A DNA stretch of 64,000 nucleotides from positions 4,154,001-4,218,000 of the forward strand of contig CP018628.1 of assembly GCA_002271215.1 (NCBI GenBank), given 5' to 3'. The position numbers and the translations under genes are program-made. This document shows, one piece after another, positions 44,583 through 58,152 of the stretch (position 1 is its first letter; each line of letters opens with the position of its first letter). The notes under the pieces were generated by a model, which saw nothing but the letters and a program-made list of their open reading frames with translations, was not told the origin of the DNA and searched no databases. The stretch is from Lelliottia jeotgali. Lineage in GTDB: Bacteria > Pseudomonadota > Gammaproteobacteria > Enterobacterales > Enterobacteriaceae.

Positions 44583-45341
44583 TTAGCACAATTCCAGCTG
44601 CAAGTTGTTATCTCTAATCACCTGCAACACCCCCGCCGGTGGCATGACGTCGGTGTACACCGCGTTCACCATGCTGATGCTGCCCATGTTTACCATAGCG
44701 TTACGGCCAAACTTCGAGTGGTCCACCACCAGCATCACGTGGCGAGAGTTCTCGATAATCGCCCGCTTGGTGCGCACTTCGTGGTAGTCAAACTCCAGCA
44801 ACGAGCCATCGCTATCAATGCCGCTGATCCCCAGAATGCCGAAATCGAGGCGGAACTGGGAGATAAAGTCGAGGGTCGCTTCGCCAATAATTCCCCCGTC
44901 GCGGCTGCGCAGTTCACCGCCCGCGAGGATGATGCGGAAATCGTCTTTCTGCATCAGGGTGTTCGCCACGTTCAGGTTATTCGTCACCACGCGCAGGTTT
45001 TCATGGTTAAGCAGCGCGTGGGCCACCGCTTCGGGCGTGGTGCCGATATCAATAAACAGCGTCGCGCCGTTGGGGATTTGGCTCGCGACTTTGGCGGCAA
45101 TCCGCTCTTTCTCGGCGGTTTGCGTCGCCTTGCGATCGTGCCATGAGGTGTTTACGGAACTCGACGGCAGCGCCGCGCCGCCGTGATGGCGAAGAATGCG
45201 GTTCTGATCGGCCAGATCGTTTAAATCACGACGAATGGTCTGCGGGCTGACGGCGAATTGCTCGACCAGCTCTTCGGTGCTGACGTATCCCTGTTTTTTA
45301 ACCAGTTCGATAATGGCGTCATGACGTTGCGTTTGTTTCAT
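44583..45341 (-). CDS. glpR: Glycerol-3-phosphate regulon repressor
   Basis: 252 residues, E. coli length. DeoR family: N-terminal HTH (YVSTEELVEQFAVSPQTIRR) and a sugar-phosphate-binding C-terminal domain with FIDIGTTPEAVAHAL and GGIIGEATLDFISQF. K-12 lab strains often carry a defective glpR, but this frame is intact. Start 45341 (MKQTQRHDAI). Last gene of glpEGR; its product should bind the operator at glpD. Confidence 0.96.
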   Translation of the reverse strand: MKQTQRHDAIIELVKKQGYVSTEELVEQFAVSPQTIRRDLNDLADQNRILRHHGGAALPSSSVNTSWHDRKATQTAEKERIAAKVASQIPNGATLFIDIGTTPEAVAHALLNHENLRVVTNNLNVANTLMQKDDFRIILAGGELRSRDGGIIGEATLDFISQFRLDFGILGISGIDSDGSLLEFDYHEVRTKRAIIENSRHVMLVVDHSKFGRNAMVNMGSISMVNAVYTDVMPPAGVLQVIRDNNLQLELC

Positions 45342-45357
45342 GAAATATCCCTGGGAA

Positions 45358-46188
45358 TTATGTTCGTTTTCGCGCATTCAGCGTATCAGCAAAGGCCATC
45401 GCCAGCCCTACAGCCAGCCCGGCAACGTGCGCGCCGTTGGCGATAGACATACCAAACAGATCAAACCATCCGGCAATTAGCCATATTAATGCAAAGGTTA
45501 TTAAACCGCGTTGCAGATAGATGCCGCTTTGGGGGTCGCGCTCACCGCGAAGCCAGACGTAGCCCATCAAGGCGTAAACCACGCCCGACAAACCACCAAA
45601 CCACGGACCGCTAAACTTATGCTGTACGTAACCGCTTAACAGGGCGCTGATCACGGTGATGACAATGAGTTTGCCGGTGCCGAGACGTTTTTCGACCGCG
45701 CCACCGAGATACCACCACCACAGCAGGTTAAAGAGAATGTGCATTACCGAAAAGTGCATCAGGGCGTGGCTGAAGTATCGCCAGACGTCAAACTGCACCG
45801 AAGGATCGTACGGCCAGGCGAGAGCAATCATCACCGGCTGATCGCCGACCACGTTCATGATGATAAACACCAGAATGCAGGCCGCCATGAGCAACAGCGT
45901 GAAGGGTCCGGCACGCTCGCGCACGGTAGCTAAAAAAGGAAAACGTTGATAGTGCAGCCCGCTGTCCGTGTGACCGGAGGTCCAGCTGGCCGCCAGATAG
46001 CGCGGGTCGGCAGGGTTTTCCAGAAAACGCGCCAGCTCGGTGTTGACGAAATTCGCCTGACTTTCATCAGCCAGCCAGACATCAGTCTGCGTATGCTGTT
46101 GAATCGTCAGGATAACACCCTGCGTCGCCATGTAATCGACAAACGCCTGAGCGACGCGCGGGTTGGTAAAAGAGGTAATCATCAGCAT
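45358..46188 (-). CDS. glpG: Rhomboid intramembrane serine protease GlpG
   Basis: 276 residues, E. coli length. N-terminal cytoplasmic domain, then six membrane helices; catalytic Ser201 in [17 protein letters not shown] and His254 in [11 protein letters not shown], oxyanion region [15 protein letters not shown]. Start 46188 ([11 protein letters not shown]). 16 bp before glpR. Confidence 0.97.
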   Translation of the reverse strand: MLMITSFTNPRVAQAFVDYMATQGVILTIQQHTQTDVWLADESQANFVNTELARFLENPADPRYLAASWTSGHTDSGLHYQRFPFLATVRERAGPFTLLLMAACILVFIIMNVVGDQPVMIALAWPYDPSVQFDVWRYFSHALMHFSVMHILFNLLWWWYLGGAVEKRLGTGKLIVITVISALLSGYVQHKFSGPWFGGLSGVVYALMGYVWLRGERDPQSGIYLQRGLITFALIWLIAGWFDLFGMSIANGAHVAGLAVGLAMAFADTLNARKRT

Positions 46189-46235
46189 GGGCGGCCGTCG
46201 CTTATTTCCGTACAAAAGAGGACAGTATAACCGCG

Positions 46236-46568
46236 TCAGTTATCAAAGGCGTGCTCTACTTCCGCCGGGAAATGCCGATGCCAGGCGTCGAAGCCGCCAT
46301 CGACGCTGTACACCGCGTCATAACCCTGCTGGAGCAGATACTGCGCCGCACCTTTGCTACTGTTGCCGTGATAGCACATCACCATCACCGGGGTTTCGAA
46401 ATCGTTATCGCGCATAAACGCGCCCAGGCTGTCGTTGGTCAGATGAAACGCGCCCGGCGTGTGGCCCATCGCATAGCTTTGCGGGTCGCGGATATCCACC
46501 AGCACCGCCTTTCCCTGGTGCATCTTCTGGTGGGCTTCTTCTACATTAATGCATTCAAACTGTTCCAT
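46236..46568 (-). CDS. glpE: Thiosulfate sulfurtransferase GlpE
   Basis: 110-residue single-domain rhodanese; catalytic Cys65 in [15 protein letters not shown]. Start at 46568 ([15 protein letters not shown]); the open frame upstream runs through the repeat element and is not coding. First gene of glpEGR, divergent from glpD. Confidence 0.95.
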   Translation of the reverse strand: MEQFECINVEEAHQKMHQGKAVLVDIRDPQSYAMGHTPGAFHLTNDSLGAFMRDNDFETPVMVMCYHGNSSKGAAQYLLQQGYDAVYSVDGGFDAWHRHFPAEVEHAFDN

Positions 46569-46612
46569 TTTGCTCTCTTTCTTTTCATTTATCTGGTGCG
46601 GTCTGAAGCCCT

Positions 46613-46728
46613 CACCCCGGCCCTCTCCCACAGGGAGAGGGAGCAAACACCAAAAACGGCAACCTGGTTGCCGTTTTGCTTTTACCTCGGCCTCACCCCG
46701 GCACTCTTCCACGGGGAGAGGGGGAAAA
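46613..46728 (-). repeat. Composite terminator-palindrome repeat in the glpE-glpD promoter region
   Basis: On the minus strand: a CCCTCTCCCC...GAGTGCCGGGGTGAGG palindrome, then GAGGTAAAAGCAAAACGG, the CGGCAACC-A-GGTTGCCG hairpin (46652-46680), then TGTTTGCTCCCTCTCCC and GTGGGAGAGGGCCGGGGTGA. It is the same unit as after pckA and gntT, but here between divergent genes. The rest of the 320-bp gap is the glpE leader and glpD promoter. Confidence 0.82.
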
Positions 46729-46836
46729 CTATTTTACCGCGTAGTGTACGTCCTGACGGCGGCGAAACGCCATTATGTTATCTCTATCACTCAAAATTGT
46801 TTTTTTGATGTTACCAAAAGAGCGTTCATTTGCTAT

Positions 46837-46856
46837 TATGAGCGATATCGAACATT
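46837..46856. promoter_or_regulatory. GlpR-type operator at the glpD promoter
   Basis: TATGAGCGATATCGAACATT, close to the palindromic GlpR consensus (WATGTTCGWTAWCGAACATW). It covers a TATTAT -10-like sequence 33 bp before the glpD ATG, so bound repressor would block initiation. Confidence 0.75.
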
Positions 46857-46888
46857 TCTGAGCTTTAACGAAAGTGCGTGAGGGTGAC

Positions 46889-48397
46889 ATGGAAACCAAA
46901 GATCTGATTGTGATAGGCGGTGGCATTAACGGTGCCGGTATTGCGGCAGATGCTGCAGGACGCGGATTATCTGTACTGATGCTGGAAGCCAACGATCTCG
47001 CCTGCGCGACCTCGTCCGCCAGCTCCAAACTGATCCACGGCGGCCTGCGCTACCTGGAACATTACGAGTTCCGCCTGGTCAGCGAAGCGCTGGCCGAGCG
47101 TGAAGTACTGCTGAAAATGGCACCTCACCTGGCAATCCCGATGCGTTTTCGTCTGCCTCATCGCCCGCATTTGCGTCCGGCGTGGATGATCCGAATTGGT
47201 CTGTTTATGTACGACCATCTGGGCAAACGCACCAGTTTACCGAGTTCCGCCGGTTTGCGTTTTGGCGCAGAATCCGTTCTGAAACCGGAAATCGTGCGCG
47301 GTTTCGAATATTCCGACTGCTGGGTGGACGATGCGCGCCTGGTACTGGCGAACGCGCAAATGGTGGTGAAGAAAGACGGCGAGGTCAAAACCCGCACCCG
47401 TGCCACCGCTGCACGCCGTGAAAACGGGCTGTGGATTGTCGAAGCCGAAGATATCGATACCGGCGAGAAATTTAGCTGGCAGGCACGCGGCCTGGTGAAC
47501 GCTACCGGCCCGTGGGTGAAACAGTTCTTTGACGATGGCATGAAACTGCCTTCGCCGTACGGTATCCGCCTGATCAAAGGCAGCCACATCGTGGTGCCTC
47601 GCGTGCATACCCAGAAGCAGGCCTATATCCTGCAAAACGAAGATAAGCGCATCGTGTTTGTGATCCCGTGGATGGATGAATTTTCGATCATCGGCACCAC
47701 CGACGTGGAGTACAAAGGCGATCCGAAGAACGTCGAAATCGACGAGAGTGAAATCGGCTATCTGCTGAAAGTTTATAACGCGCACTTCAAGAAACAGCTG
47801 GGGCGCGATGACGTGGTCTGGACTTACTCCGGCGTGCGTCCGCTGTGCGACGATGAATCCGATTCCCCGCAGGCGATTACTCGCGACTATACGCTGGATA
47901 TTCATGACATTAACGGACAGGCTCCGCTGCTGTCGGTGTTTGGCGGCAAGCTGACGACCTACCGTAAGCTGGCGGAAAGTGCGATGGAAAAACTGACGCC
48001 GTACTACAAAGGCATCGGCCCGGCGTGGACCAAAGGCGCGACGCTGCCTGGCGGCGATATCGGTAGCGATCGCGATGACTTTGCGGCAAAACTGCGCCGT
48101 CGTTATCCGTTTATTACCGAATCCATGGCCCGCCATTACGCGCGCACTTACGGCAGCAATACGGAGTTGGTGCTGGGTGATGCCAAAACGCTTGCCGATC
48201 TCGGTGAACATTTTGGTCACGAGCTGTACGAAGCTGAGCTGCGTTACCTGGTGGAACACGAGTGGGTGCGTCGTCTGGACGATGCGATCTGGCGTCGTAC
48301 CAAAGAGGGAATGTGGCTGGATGCAGAACAGCAATCCCGCGTGGCGCAATGGCTGGTGCAACATGCGGGAAAGCGTAAGTTGTCGCTAGCGTCGTGA
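46889..48397 (+). CDS. glpD: Aerobic glycerol-3-phosphate dehydrogenase
   Basis: 502 residues (E. coli 501). Membrane-associated FAD enzyme oxidising glycerol-3-P to DHAP and feeding electrons to ubiquinone. FAD-binding GGGINGAG (10-17) and SSASSKLIHGGLRYLE. Start at 46889 (METKDLIVIGG) with GAGGGTGAC upstream. Followed by two palindromic repeats, then convergent glgP. Confidence 0.97.
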   Translation: METKDLIVIGGGINGAGIAADAAGRGLSVLMLEANDLACATSSASSKLIHGGLRYLEHYEFRLVSEALAEREVLLKMAPHLAIPMRFRLPHRPHLRPAWMIRIGLFMYDHLGKRTSLPSSAGLRFGAESVLKPEIVRGFEYSDCWVDDARLVLANAQMVVKKDGEVKTRTRATAARRENGLWIVEAEDIDTGEKFSWQARGLVNATGPWVKQFFDDGMKLPSPYGIRLIKGSHIVVPRVHTQKQAYILQNEDKRIVFVIPWMDEFSIIGTTDVEYKGDPKNVEIDESEIGYLLKVYNAHFKKQLGRDDVVWTYSGVRPLCDDESDSPQAITRDYTLDIHDINGQAPLLSVFGGKLTTYRKLAESAMEKLTPYYKGIGPAWTKGATLPGGDIGSDRDDFAAKLRRRYPFITESMARHYARTYGSNTELVLGDAKTLADLGEHFGHELYEAELRYLVEHEWVRRLDDAIWRRTKEGMWLDAEQQSRVAQWLVQHAGKRKLSLAS

Positions 48398-48418
48398 GTT
48401 TAACGAGAACACCGAACG

Positions 48419-48455
48419 GTCCCCTCTCCCTTGAGGGAGAGGGTTAGGGTGAGGG
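48419..48455 (+). repeat. Palindromic repeat after glpD (copy 1)
   Basis: CCCCTCTCCCTTGAGGGAGA followed by GGGTTAGGGTGAGGGGG: the palindrome half of the composite repeat, without the GGCAACC hairpin. Confidence 0.78.
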
Positions 48456-48488
48456 GGGAATGCACACGCTGTTGCGAGTTAGTGCGCG

Positions 48489-48530
48489 CTGATGCCCTCA
48501 CCCCGGCCCTCTCCCACAGGGAGAGGGAGC
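48489..48530 (-). repeat. Palindromic repeat after glpD (copy 2, inverted)
   Basis: On the minus strand reads TTTGCTCCCTCTCCCTGTGG and on through GAGAGGGCCGGGGTGAGGGC. It faces copy 1, so the glpD-glgP gap is an inverted pair. Confidence 0.78.
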
Positions 48531-48538
48531 AAACCCTT

Positions 48539-51001
<2,463 letters not shown>

Positions 51002-52438
51002 TTATGACATCAAGCGTTGATAAAGATCGCGGTATGACTGCGCCGCAACGTGCCAACTAAAATCCGTCGCCATCGCCTGACGTTGCACGAAACGCCATAA
51101 AGAGGGACGCGACCACAGAACAAATGCCCGCCGAATGGCCCGCAACAGCGACCAGGCGTTACTGTCTTCAAAGGCAAAACCGGTGGCGATGCCATCTGCC
51201 AGATTCTCAAGCGACGTATCCGAAACCGTATCCGCCAGCCCACCGGTGCGACGCACCAGCGGCAGTGTGCCGTATTTGAGACCATACAGCTGAGTTAAGC
51301 CGCACGGCTCAAAGCGGCTTGGCACCAGGATAACGTCTGAGCCGCCCATAATGCGGTGCGAGAACGCTTCGTGATAACCAATCTGCACCCCGACCTGCCC
51401 AGGATGCTCGGCGGCGGCGGCAAGAAAACCTTCCTGCAACACCGGATCACCCGCGCCCAACAGCGCCAGTTGCCCGCCCTGCTCCAGCAGCCCCGGCAGC
51501 GCCTCCAGCACCAAATCCAACCCTTTCTGGTTGGTCAGGCGGCTGACCACGGCGAACAACGGCACTTTGTCGTTAACCTTCAGCCCCATTGCAATTTGCA
51601 GCTGACGTTTGTTTTCGGCTTTATCTTCCACCGAATCACGGCTGTAGCGCGAGGCCAGTAAAAGGTCTGTTTCCGGACTCCAGATTTTTTCATCCACCCC
51701 GTTCAGAATGCCCGACAGGCGTCCTTCCCGGTGGCGCTGGCGAAGCAGCCCTTCCATACCGTAACCAAACTCCGGCTCGGTGATTTCACGCGCGTAAGTC
51801 GGGCTGACTGCCGTGATGTGATCGGCGTAATACAGCCCCGCTTTCAGGAACGAAATCTGACCGTTAAACTCCAGCCCATGCATGTTATAGAACGACCATG
51901 GCAGATCGATGTCATTCATATGATGGGCGTAGTACATGCCCTGGTACGCCAGGTTGTGCACCGTAAATACTGACTTTGCCGGGTGGCCGCGCGCCGCCAG
52001 ATAGGCCGGTGCCAGCCCGGCGTGCCAGTCGTGCGCATGCACGATCTCCGGGCGCCAGAACGGGTCGAGCCCGACCGCCATTTCGGCTCCCACCCAACCG
52101 AGCAACGCAAAGCGCAGCACGTTGTCGGTATAAGCGAATAAGTTCGTATCGTGGTACGGACTCCCCGGACGATCGTACAAATGCGGTGCATCAATCAGGT
52201 AAATGCCAACGCCATTGTAGTGGCCAAACAGCAGGGTGATACGCCCGGCGAACGTGTCGCGACGGCTCACCACCTGCGCGTCAGGGATGCCACGGCGGAT
52301 ATCAGGAAAAGCAGGCAGCAGCACGCGGGTGTCGATACCTTCCGCAATTTGCGCCGCCGGTAATGCGCCGAGTACATCCGCCAGCCCGCCCGTTTTCAGC
52401 AGCGGGAACATCTCAGAACAGACATGTAAAACCTGCAT
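51002..52438 (-). CDS. glgA: Glycogen synthase
   Basis: 478 residues (E. coli 477). GT5 enzyme using ADP-glucose; N-terminal [13 protein letters not shown] (ADP-glucose binding), HAHDWHAGL, and C-terminal [17 protein letters not shown] with [10 protein letters not shown]. The ATG shares one base with the glgC stop. Confidence 0.97.
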   Translation of the reverse strand: MQVLHVCSEMFPLLKTGGLADVLGALPAAQIAEGIDTRVLLPAFPDIRRGIPDAQVVSRRDTFAGRITLLFGHYNGVGIYLIDAPHLYDRPGSPYHDTNLFAYTDNVLRFALLGWVGAEMAVGLDPFWRPEIVHAHDWHAGLAPAYLAARGHPAKSVFTVHNLAYQGMYYAHHMNDIDLPWSFYNMHGLEFNGQISFLKAGLYYADHITAVSPTYAREITEPEFGYGMEGLLRQRHREGRLSGILNGVDEKIWSPETDLLLASRYSRDSVEDKAENKRQLQIAMGLKVNDKVPLFAVVSRLTNQKGLDLVLEALPGLLEQGGQLALLGAGDPVLQEGFLAAAAEHPGQVGVQIGYHEAFSHRIMGGSDVILVPSRFEPCGLTQLYGLKYGTLPLVRRTGGLADTVSDTSLENLADGIATGFAFEDSNAWSLLRAIRRAFVLWSRPSLWRFVQRQAMATDFSWHVAAQSYRDLYQRLMS

Positions 52439-53733
52439 TATCGCTCCTGTTTGACCTGCAGTTTGCGCAGCATTTCACGCGTGACCAGCACGATGCCTTC
52501 TTCTGAGCGGTAGAAGCGGCGAGCGTCTTCCTCCGCATTCTCCCCAATCACCATCCCTTCAGGGATTACACAGGCACGGTCGATAACACAGCGACGTAAA
52601 CGGCACGAGCGTCCAACCCAAACGTCCGGCAGCAGCACCGACGAATCGATATTGCAGAAGGAGTTCACCCGTACACGCGGGAACAGAACCGACTGCACCA
52701 CCACTGAACCTGAAATAATGCACCCGCCCGACACCAGCGAGTTCAGCGTCATGCCGTGGCTACCAGAACGGTCCTGCACAAACTTGGCGGGCGGCAGTGA
52801 TTCCATGTGGGTGCGAATCGGCCAGTTCTGGTCATACATATCCAGTTCAGGAGTGACGGAGGCCAGGTCGAGGTTGGCTTTCCAGTACGCTTCAAGGGTG
52901 CCGACATCGCGCCAGTACGGCTCTGCTTCCGGGTCAGACTGCACACAGGACAATGGGAAGGGATGTGCATAAGCCATGCCAGCTTTGGTGATTTTCGGGA
53001 TGATATCTTTGCCGAAATCGTGGCTCGAATTTTCGTCCTTGTCGTCCTCTTCCAGCAGCTCATAAAGGTATTCGGCATCAAAGATATAGATGCCCATACT
53101 GGCGAGGGATTTGGTGGAATCCGTCGGCATGGTCGGCGGATTGGCCGGTTTTTCAACGAAGTCGATAATCTTGTCGTTTTCGTCCACGTCCATCACGCCA
53201 AACGCCGTCGCTTCAGCAACGGGCACCGGCAGACACGCCACGGTGCAACGCGCCCCTTTTTCGACGTGATCGATGAGCATGTGCGAGTAGTCTTGCTTAT
53301 AGATATGGTCGCCCGCGAGGATAACGATGTATTCCGCACCGTAGCGGCGAATGATATCGAGGTTTTGCGTCACCGCATCGGCCGTGCCGCGATACCAGTT
53401 CTCACCATGCACGCGCTGCTGCGCCGGGAGCAGGTCAACAAACTCGTTCATCTCTTCACTGAAGAATGACCAGCCGCGCTGGATGTGCTGCACCAGGGTG
53501 TGCGACTGATACTGCGTGATCACGCCAATACGACGAATACCGGAGTTCAGGCAGTTGGAGAGTGCAAAATCGATAATACGGAACTTACCACCAAAGTGAA
53601 CGGCAGGCTTGGCGCGCTTGATGGTCAAATCTTTCAGACGGGTACCGCGTCCACCAGCGAGTATCAGCGCGACCGTTTTTAAGGGTAACTGGCGCGCCAA
53701 CATCAAGGGATCGTTCTTCTCTAATCTCACCAT
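52438..53733 (-). CDS. glgC: Glucose-1-phosphate adenylyltransferase
   Basis: 431 residues, E. coli length. Commits glucose-1-P to glycogen by making ADP-glucose; allosterically controlled by fructose-1,6-bisphosphate and AMP. Nucleotide-binding [12 protein letters not shown] (26-37), FVEKPANPP, and a C-terminal left-handed beta helix. Start at 53733 ([11 protein letters not shown]); the ATG 12 codons upstream lies in the glgX 3' end. Confidence 0.97.
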   Translation of the reverse strand: MVRLEKNDPLMLARQLPLKTVALILAGGRGTRLKDLTIKRAKPAVHFGGKFRIIDFALSNCLNSGIRRIGVITQYQSHTLVQHIQRGWSFFSEEMNEFVDLLPAQQRVHGENWYRGTADAVTQNLDIIRRYGAEYIVILAGDHIYKQDYSHMLIDHVEKGARCTVACLPVPVAEATAFGVMDVDENDKIIDFVEKPANPPTMPTDSTKSLASMGIYIFDAEYLYELLEEDDKDENSSHDFGKDIIPKITKAGMAYAHPFPLSCVQSDPEAEPYWRDVGTLEAYWKANLDLASVTPELDMYDQNWPIRTHMESLPPAKFVQDRSGSHGMTLNSLVSGGCIISGSVVVQSVLFPRVRVNSFCNIDSSVLLPDVWVGRSCRLRRCVIDRACVIPEGMVIGENAEEDARRFYRSEEGIVLVTREMLRKLQVKQER

Positions 53734-53750
53734 GACTAACTCCTTTTTTA

Positions 53751-55724
53751 TCATCTTTGGAATACGCACACTCCGTGTGCAGGCCCATGCCAGACAGCCA
53801 TTACCACCGGATTATCCTCTCCGGCAAATGGGGAGATGGCGCGCCATTCCCCTTCAGGTAAAACAATCTCTGCAACGTCGTGCGTCGCGTTTAACGTGAT
53901 TAGCCAGTTATCCGAAAGCAAAATTTGCAGACACGGAATACCGTGCTGCCACTCGCTCGCATTGAGCGGCTGTGCCTCTTTATTCAGCCAGCGTACATTG
54001 CCGTCCCCCTCTTCCCACCAGCTATCTGCCGTGAGCGCCGGGATCTGTTTACGTAGCTGGATCAATGCAGCGGCAAAGTGAGTTAGCCCGCTGTTCGCCT
54101 GTTCCCAGTCAAGCCAGGTCAGAGCGTTATCCTGACAGTACGCATTGTTATTGCCGTGCTGGCTGTGACCGAATTCGTCACCCGCCAGCAGCATTGGCGT
54201 TCCTTGCGCAAGCAGCAGCGTAGTCAGCAGGGCATGCACGCTGGCTCGCCGCCGCTCGATGACATCCTGACTGCCGCCTAACCCTTCTATACCATGATTA
54301 AAGCTATGGTTATTGTTAGTCCCATCGCGGTTTTCTTCGCCGTTTGCCTCATTGTGTTTCTGATTGAAACAAACGCAGTCGCGCAGGGTGAACCCGTCGT
54401 GCGCTGTCACCAGATTGACACTGGCGGACGGCTTTCTGCCGGTACGCCTGAAAATATCGCTGGACGCGGAAAAGCGCCCGGCAAACTCGCCCAGCGACAG
54501 ACTTTTTTCGAGCCAGAAACGGCGAGCACCGTCACGGTAATAATCGTTCCACTCGGCAAACAACGGCGGGAAATTTCCCACCTGATAGCCACCGTCACCA
54601 ATATCCCACGGCTCGGCGATCAGCTTGACGCGTGACAGCACCGGACAGTTTTTAATCGCTTCAAACAGCGGCGCCTGCTGGCTGAACATTGGCGTTCGGC
54701 CCATGACCGACGCCAGGTCAAAGCGGAAACCGTCGATATGAAACGTCTCAACCCAGTATTTCAGGCACTGGTACGCAAAGTCCGCCACTGCCGGATGGCT
54801 GAGATTGAGCGTGTTACCGCAACCGGTCCAGTTGTGATAATCACCGTCATCCCTGATCCAATAATAGCTACGGTTATCGATTCCGCGCATCGAGAGCGTG
54901 GGTCCGTCGAGATCCAGCTCTGCGCTGTGGTTCAACACCACGTCCAGAATCACTTCAATTCCGGCCTGATGCAGGGCTTTTATCGCATCGCAAAATTCCT
55001 CTCTGGCGCGCTCCGGATGCGAGGCATAGCGCGGGTCGAGGGCAAACATCGCCAGCGGGTTATAGCCCCAATAATTCACCAGTCCGAGTCTTTGCAGGCG
55101 CGGTTCGGAGGCAAAATGCGCCACCGGCAGTAATTCCAGCGCGGTAATGCCCAGATTTTTGAGATAAGCGATCATCACCGGATGACCGAGCGCCTTGTAG
55201 GTGCCGCGAATCTCCTGTGGAATGGCCGGATGCAGGTAGGTCAGACCTTTAACGTGGGCTTCGTAGATAACGGTACTGCCCCACGGCGTGGCGGGGGGTG
55301 CGTCATCTTCCCAGTCGTAGGCGTCGCCCACGACCACGCTTTTTGGCGCAATCACCGCACTGTCGCGAGGCTCTGGCTCTTGGTCACCGTCAAAGAAAAG
55401 CGTATCGTCTTTCACGTCGCCCTCTACGCGCAGGGCACAAGGATCGACCAGCAGTTTTGCCGGGTTAAATCTCAGGCCTTGCGACGGCTCCCACGGGCCA
55501 TGCACGCGAAAACCGTAGCGCAAACCGGGCCGCCCGTCGGCCAGATAGCCGTGCCAGATATCTCCGCTGCGCTGCGGCAGATCGTAGCGGTATTCATTTC
55601 CCTCGCCGTCAAACACACAGAGTTCCACCCGTTCCGCGTGGGCGGAAAAGAGGGTGAAATTCACCCCTTTGCCGTCAAAGGTTGCCCCCAGCGGTGCGGG
55701 TTTGCCTGCCGTGAGTTGGGTCAT
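53751..55724 (-). CDS. glgX: Glycogen debranching enzyme
   Basis: 657 residues, E. coli length. GH13 isoamylase-type enzyme cutting alpha-1,6 branches of phosphorylase-limited glycogen. N-terminal CBM48, then GH13 motifs: [21 protein letters not shown] (nucleophile Asp), LIAEPWDIG (acid/base Glu) and [11 protein letters not shown]. Overlaps the glgB stop by 4 bp; glgC starts 17 bp after its stop. Confidence 0.96.
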   Translation of the reverse strand: MTQLTAGKPAPLGATFDGKGVNFTLFSAHAERVELCVFDGEGNEYRYDLPQRSGDIWHGYLADGRPGLRYGFRVHGPWEPSQGLRFNPAKLLVDPCALRVEGDVKDDTLFFDGDQEPEPRDSAVIAPKSVVVGDAYDWEDDAPPATPWGSTVIYEAHVKGLTYLHPAIPQEIRGTYKALGHPVMIAYLKNLGITALELLPVAHFASEPRLQRLGLVNYWGYNPLAMFALDPRYASHPERAREEFCDAIKALHQAGIEVILDVVLNHSAELDLDGPTLSMRGIDNRSYYWIRDDGDYHNWTGCGNTLNLSHPAVADFAYQCLKYWVETFHIDGFRFDLASVMGRTPMFSQQAPLFEAIKNCPVLSRVKLIAEPWDIGDGGYQVGNFPPLFAEWNDYYRDGARRFWLEKSLSLGEFAGRFSASSDIFRRTGRKPSASVNLVTAHDGFTLRDCVCFNQKHNEANGEENRDGTNNNHSFNHGIEGLGGSQDVIERRRASVHALLTTLLLAQGTPMLLAGDEFGHSQHGNNNAYCQDNALTWLDWEQANSGLTHFAAALIQLRKQIPALTADSWWEEGDGNVRWLNKEAQPLNASEWQHGIPCLQILLSDNWLITLNATHDVAEIVLPEGEWRAISPFAGEDNPVVMAVWHGPAHGVCVFQR

Positions 55725-57907
55725 TCGCCCTCCCGAACCAGCCAGATAGTTGAGAGCGGTGGCAGCGTGATGCTCAGCGAGTTAGGACGTCCGTGGCTTT
55801 CCCACTCGTCGCTATGCACGCTCCCGCCGTTACCCGCGTTGCTGCCGTGATAGTGGCTGGAGTCGGTGTTGAGAATTTCGCGCCATCTGCCCGGCTGGTT
55901 GATGCCAAAACGATAGTGCTGGCGCGGCACCGGCGTGAAGTTGCTGGCGACGATGATTTCGTTCCCTTCCCGGTCGCGGCGCACGAAGATCAGCACCGAG
56001 CGTTCGTGGTCATCGACCACCAGCCACTCAAAACCGTAGGAGTCGAAGTCCAGCTCGTGCATCGCCTTGTGATGGCGATAGGTCAGGTTGAGATCGCGCA
56101 CCAGACGCTGGACGCCGTGATGCCAGTTGTCACCGCCTTCCAGAAGATGCCAGTCGAGGCTCGCGTCGTGGTTCCACTCGCGCCCCTGGGCAAACTCATT
56201 GCCCATAAACAGCAGTTTTTTACCGGGGAACGCAAACATCCAGCCGTAATAAGCGCGCAGGTTGGCGAACCGCTGCCACGCATCGCCCGGCATACGGTCG
56301 AGAATCGATTTTTTGCCGTGAACCACTTCGTCGTGAGACAGCGGCAAGACAAAGTTTTCGGTGCCGTTGTAAAGCATCCCGAAGGTCAATTTGTCGTGGT
56401 GATACTGGCGATAAACTGGATCGAGTTTGAAGTAGTCGAGGGTGTCGTGCATCCAGCCAAGGTTCCACTTGTACCAGAAGCCCAGCCCGCCCATCTCAGG
56501 CGGACGCGACACGCCGGGGAAGTCGGTCGACTCTTCGGCCATCGTCACCGCGCCTTCCACCTGCTCGCCGAGAATGCGGTTGGTGCTGCGCAGGAACTCA
56601 ATGGCTTCGAGGTTTTCACGCCCGCCGTATTCGTTCGGGATCCACTCGCCCTCTTTACGGCTGTAGTCGCGATAGATCATCGACGCCACCGCATCCACGC
56701 GCAGGGCGTCGATGCCGAAACGTTCAATCCAGTACAGGGCGTTGCCCACCAGGTAGTTCGCCACTTCGCGGCGACCGTAGTTATAAATCAGGGTATTCCA
56801 GTCCTGATGGAAGCCTTCACGCGGATCGCTGTGCTCGTACAGATTGGTGCCGTCAAACTGCGACAGGCCAAAATCATCCGACGGGAAATGGCCCGGCACC
56901 CAGTCAAGGATCACGCTCAGCCCGGCGGCGTGAGCGGCATTGATGAAGTAGCGGAAGTCATCGCGCGTACCAAAGCGCCGCGTCGGCGCATACAGCCCCG
57001 TCGGCTGGTAGCCCCAACTGCCGTCGAACGGGTGTTCGTTAATCGGCAGCAGCTCCAGATGGGTAAAACCCATCCATTTGGCGTACGGCACCAGTTGATC
57101 CGCCAGTTCGCGATAGCTCAGCCAGAAGTTGTTGTCCGTGTGGCGGCGCCAGGAACCGAGGTGGACTTCATAGATAGAGATTGGCGCGTCGAAGCGGTTG
57201 GCCTGCTTGCGCTCTTCGGTCTGCACGATTTTCTCCGGCAGACCGCAAATCAGCGACGCGGTGTCCGGGCGCATTTGCGCTTCGAAGGCGTAAGGGTCGG
57301 CTTTGACCCGCAGCTTGCCGTGAGCGTCGATCATTTCGAATTTGTAGAGCTGGCCGTTATGCGCGCCGGGGATGAACAACTCCCAAATGCCCGATTCACG
57401 CCGCAGGCGCATCGGGTGGCGGCGACCGTCCCAGTAGTTGAACTGCCCGACCACCGACACGCGCTGCGCGTTCGGTGCCCAGACGGAAAAGCGTGTCCCG
57501 GTAATACCGTCCATCGTATCGGCGTGCGCGCCGAGCGTTTCGTAAGGGCGAAGATGTGTGCCTTCTGAAAGCAGCCAGGCATCCATCTCTTGTAAAAGAG
57601 GACCAAAACTGTAGGGATCGTCGATCAGGTTTTCATGACCATGCCAGAGCACGGCAAGCTGATAACGGAAAAGATTTTTACGTCGTGGAACCACACCCGC
57701 AAAAAAACCACGTGAATCGAGGCACTCCAGTTTGCCTACCTTACGGCCGGTTTTAAGTTCAATTACCCACACTTCCGCAGCGTCGGGTAACAGCGCGCGG
57801 ACTTCCAGCCCGGCTTCAGTAATGTGCATACCCAGCACTGAGAAGGGGTCAGCAAAATGACCTGCAATAAGCGCATTTATCACGTCTCTATCAATACGAT
57901 CGGACAT
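55721..57907 (-). CDS. glgB: 1,4-alpha-glucan branching enzyme
   Basis: 728 residues, E. coli length. GH13 enzyme adding alpha-1,6 branches. Two N-terminal beta-sandwich modules, then the barrel with [22 protein letters not shown] (nucleophile Asp), [10 protein letters not shown] (Glu) and [11 protein letters not shown]. First gene of glgBXCAP; start 57907 ([13 protein letters not shown]), with an in-frame ATG three codons upstream. Confidence 0.97.
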   Translation of the reverse strand: MSDRIDRDVINALIAGHFADPFSVLGMHITEAGLEVRALLPDAAEVWVIELKTGRKVGKLECLDSRGFFAGVVPRRKNLFRYQLAVLWHGHENLIDDPYSFGPLLQEMDAWLLSEGTHLRPYETLGAHADTMDGITGTRFSVWAPNAQRVSVVGQFNYWDGRRHPMRLRRESGIWELFIPGAHNGQLYKFEMIDAHGKLRVKADPYAFEAQMRPDTASLICGLPEKIVQTEERKQANRFDAPISIYEVHLGSWRRHTDNNFWLSYRELADQLVPYAKWMGFTHLELLPINEHPFDGSWGYQPTGLYAPTRRFGTRDDFRYFINAAHAAGLSVILDWVPGHFPSDDFGLSQFDGTNLYEHSDPREGFHQDWNTLIYNYGRREVANYLVGNALYWIERFGIDALRVDAVASMIYRDYSRKEGEWIPNEYGGRENLEAIEFLRSTNRILGEQVEGAVTMAEESTDFPGVSRPPEMGGLGFWYKWNLGWMHDTLDYFKLDPVYRQYHHDKLTFGMLYNGTENFVLPLSHDEVVHGKKSILDRMPGDAWQRFANLRAYYGWMFAFPGKKLLFMGNEFAQGREWNHDASLDWHLLEGGDNWHHGVQRLVRDLNLTYRHHKAMHELDFDSYGFEWLVVDDHERSVLIFVRRDREGNEIIVASNFTPVPRQHYRFGINQPGRWREILNTDSSHYHGSNAGNGGSVHSDEWESHGRPNSLSITLPPLSTIWLVREGE

Positions 57908-58111
57908 GGTATTCATCCTGTTTTTTCTAATGTCGCCCTATTTAAGCGCTCCGGCGCGACTTTTAATGTGACCTGAACGGTGCGGCACAAAGTGCGTCCT
58001 CTTGCTCCGTCCTACCTCAGGTAAGAAATGACTCTTCCATAAAGCATAGCCAACGACGAAATGACTCCTGATAAAAAATAAAACCTCTGCGCATAACTCC
58101 GTGTCGTGCGC

Positions 58112-58140
58112 AAAAAAAGGGGGTGAAAATCACCCCCGTT
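58112..58140 (-). terminator. asd terminator
   Basis: On the minus strand AACGGGGGTGATTTTCACCC then CCTTTTTTT: stem GGGGGTGA/TCACCCCC with a 7-base T tract, 12 bp after the asd stop. The 245-bp region 57908-58152 otherwise holds the glgB promoter, with no gene seen. Confidence 0.9.
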
Positions 58141-58152
58141 ATTAGCAAATTG

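Noticed and set aside
55793..57568. A 591-codon plus-strand open frame opposite glgB.
   Set aside because: Antisense shadow of glgB with the same skewed composition; no recognisable motif.
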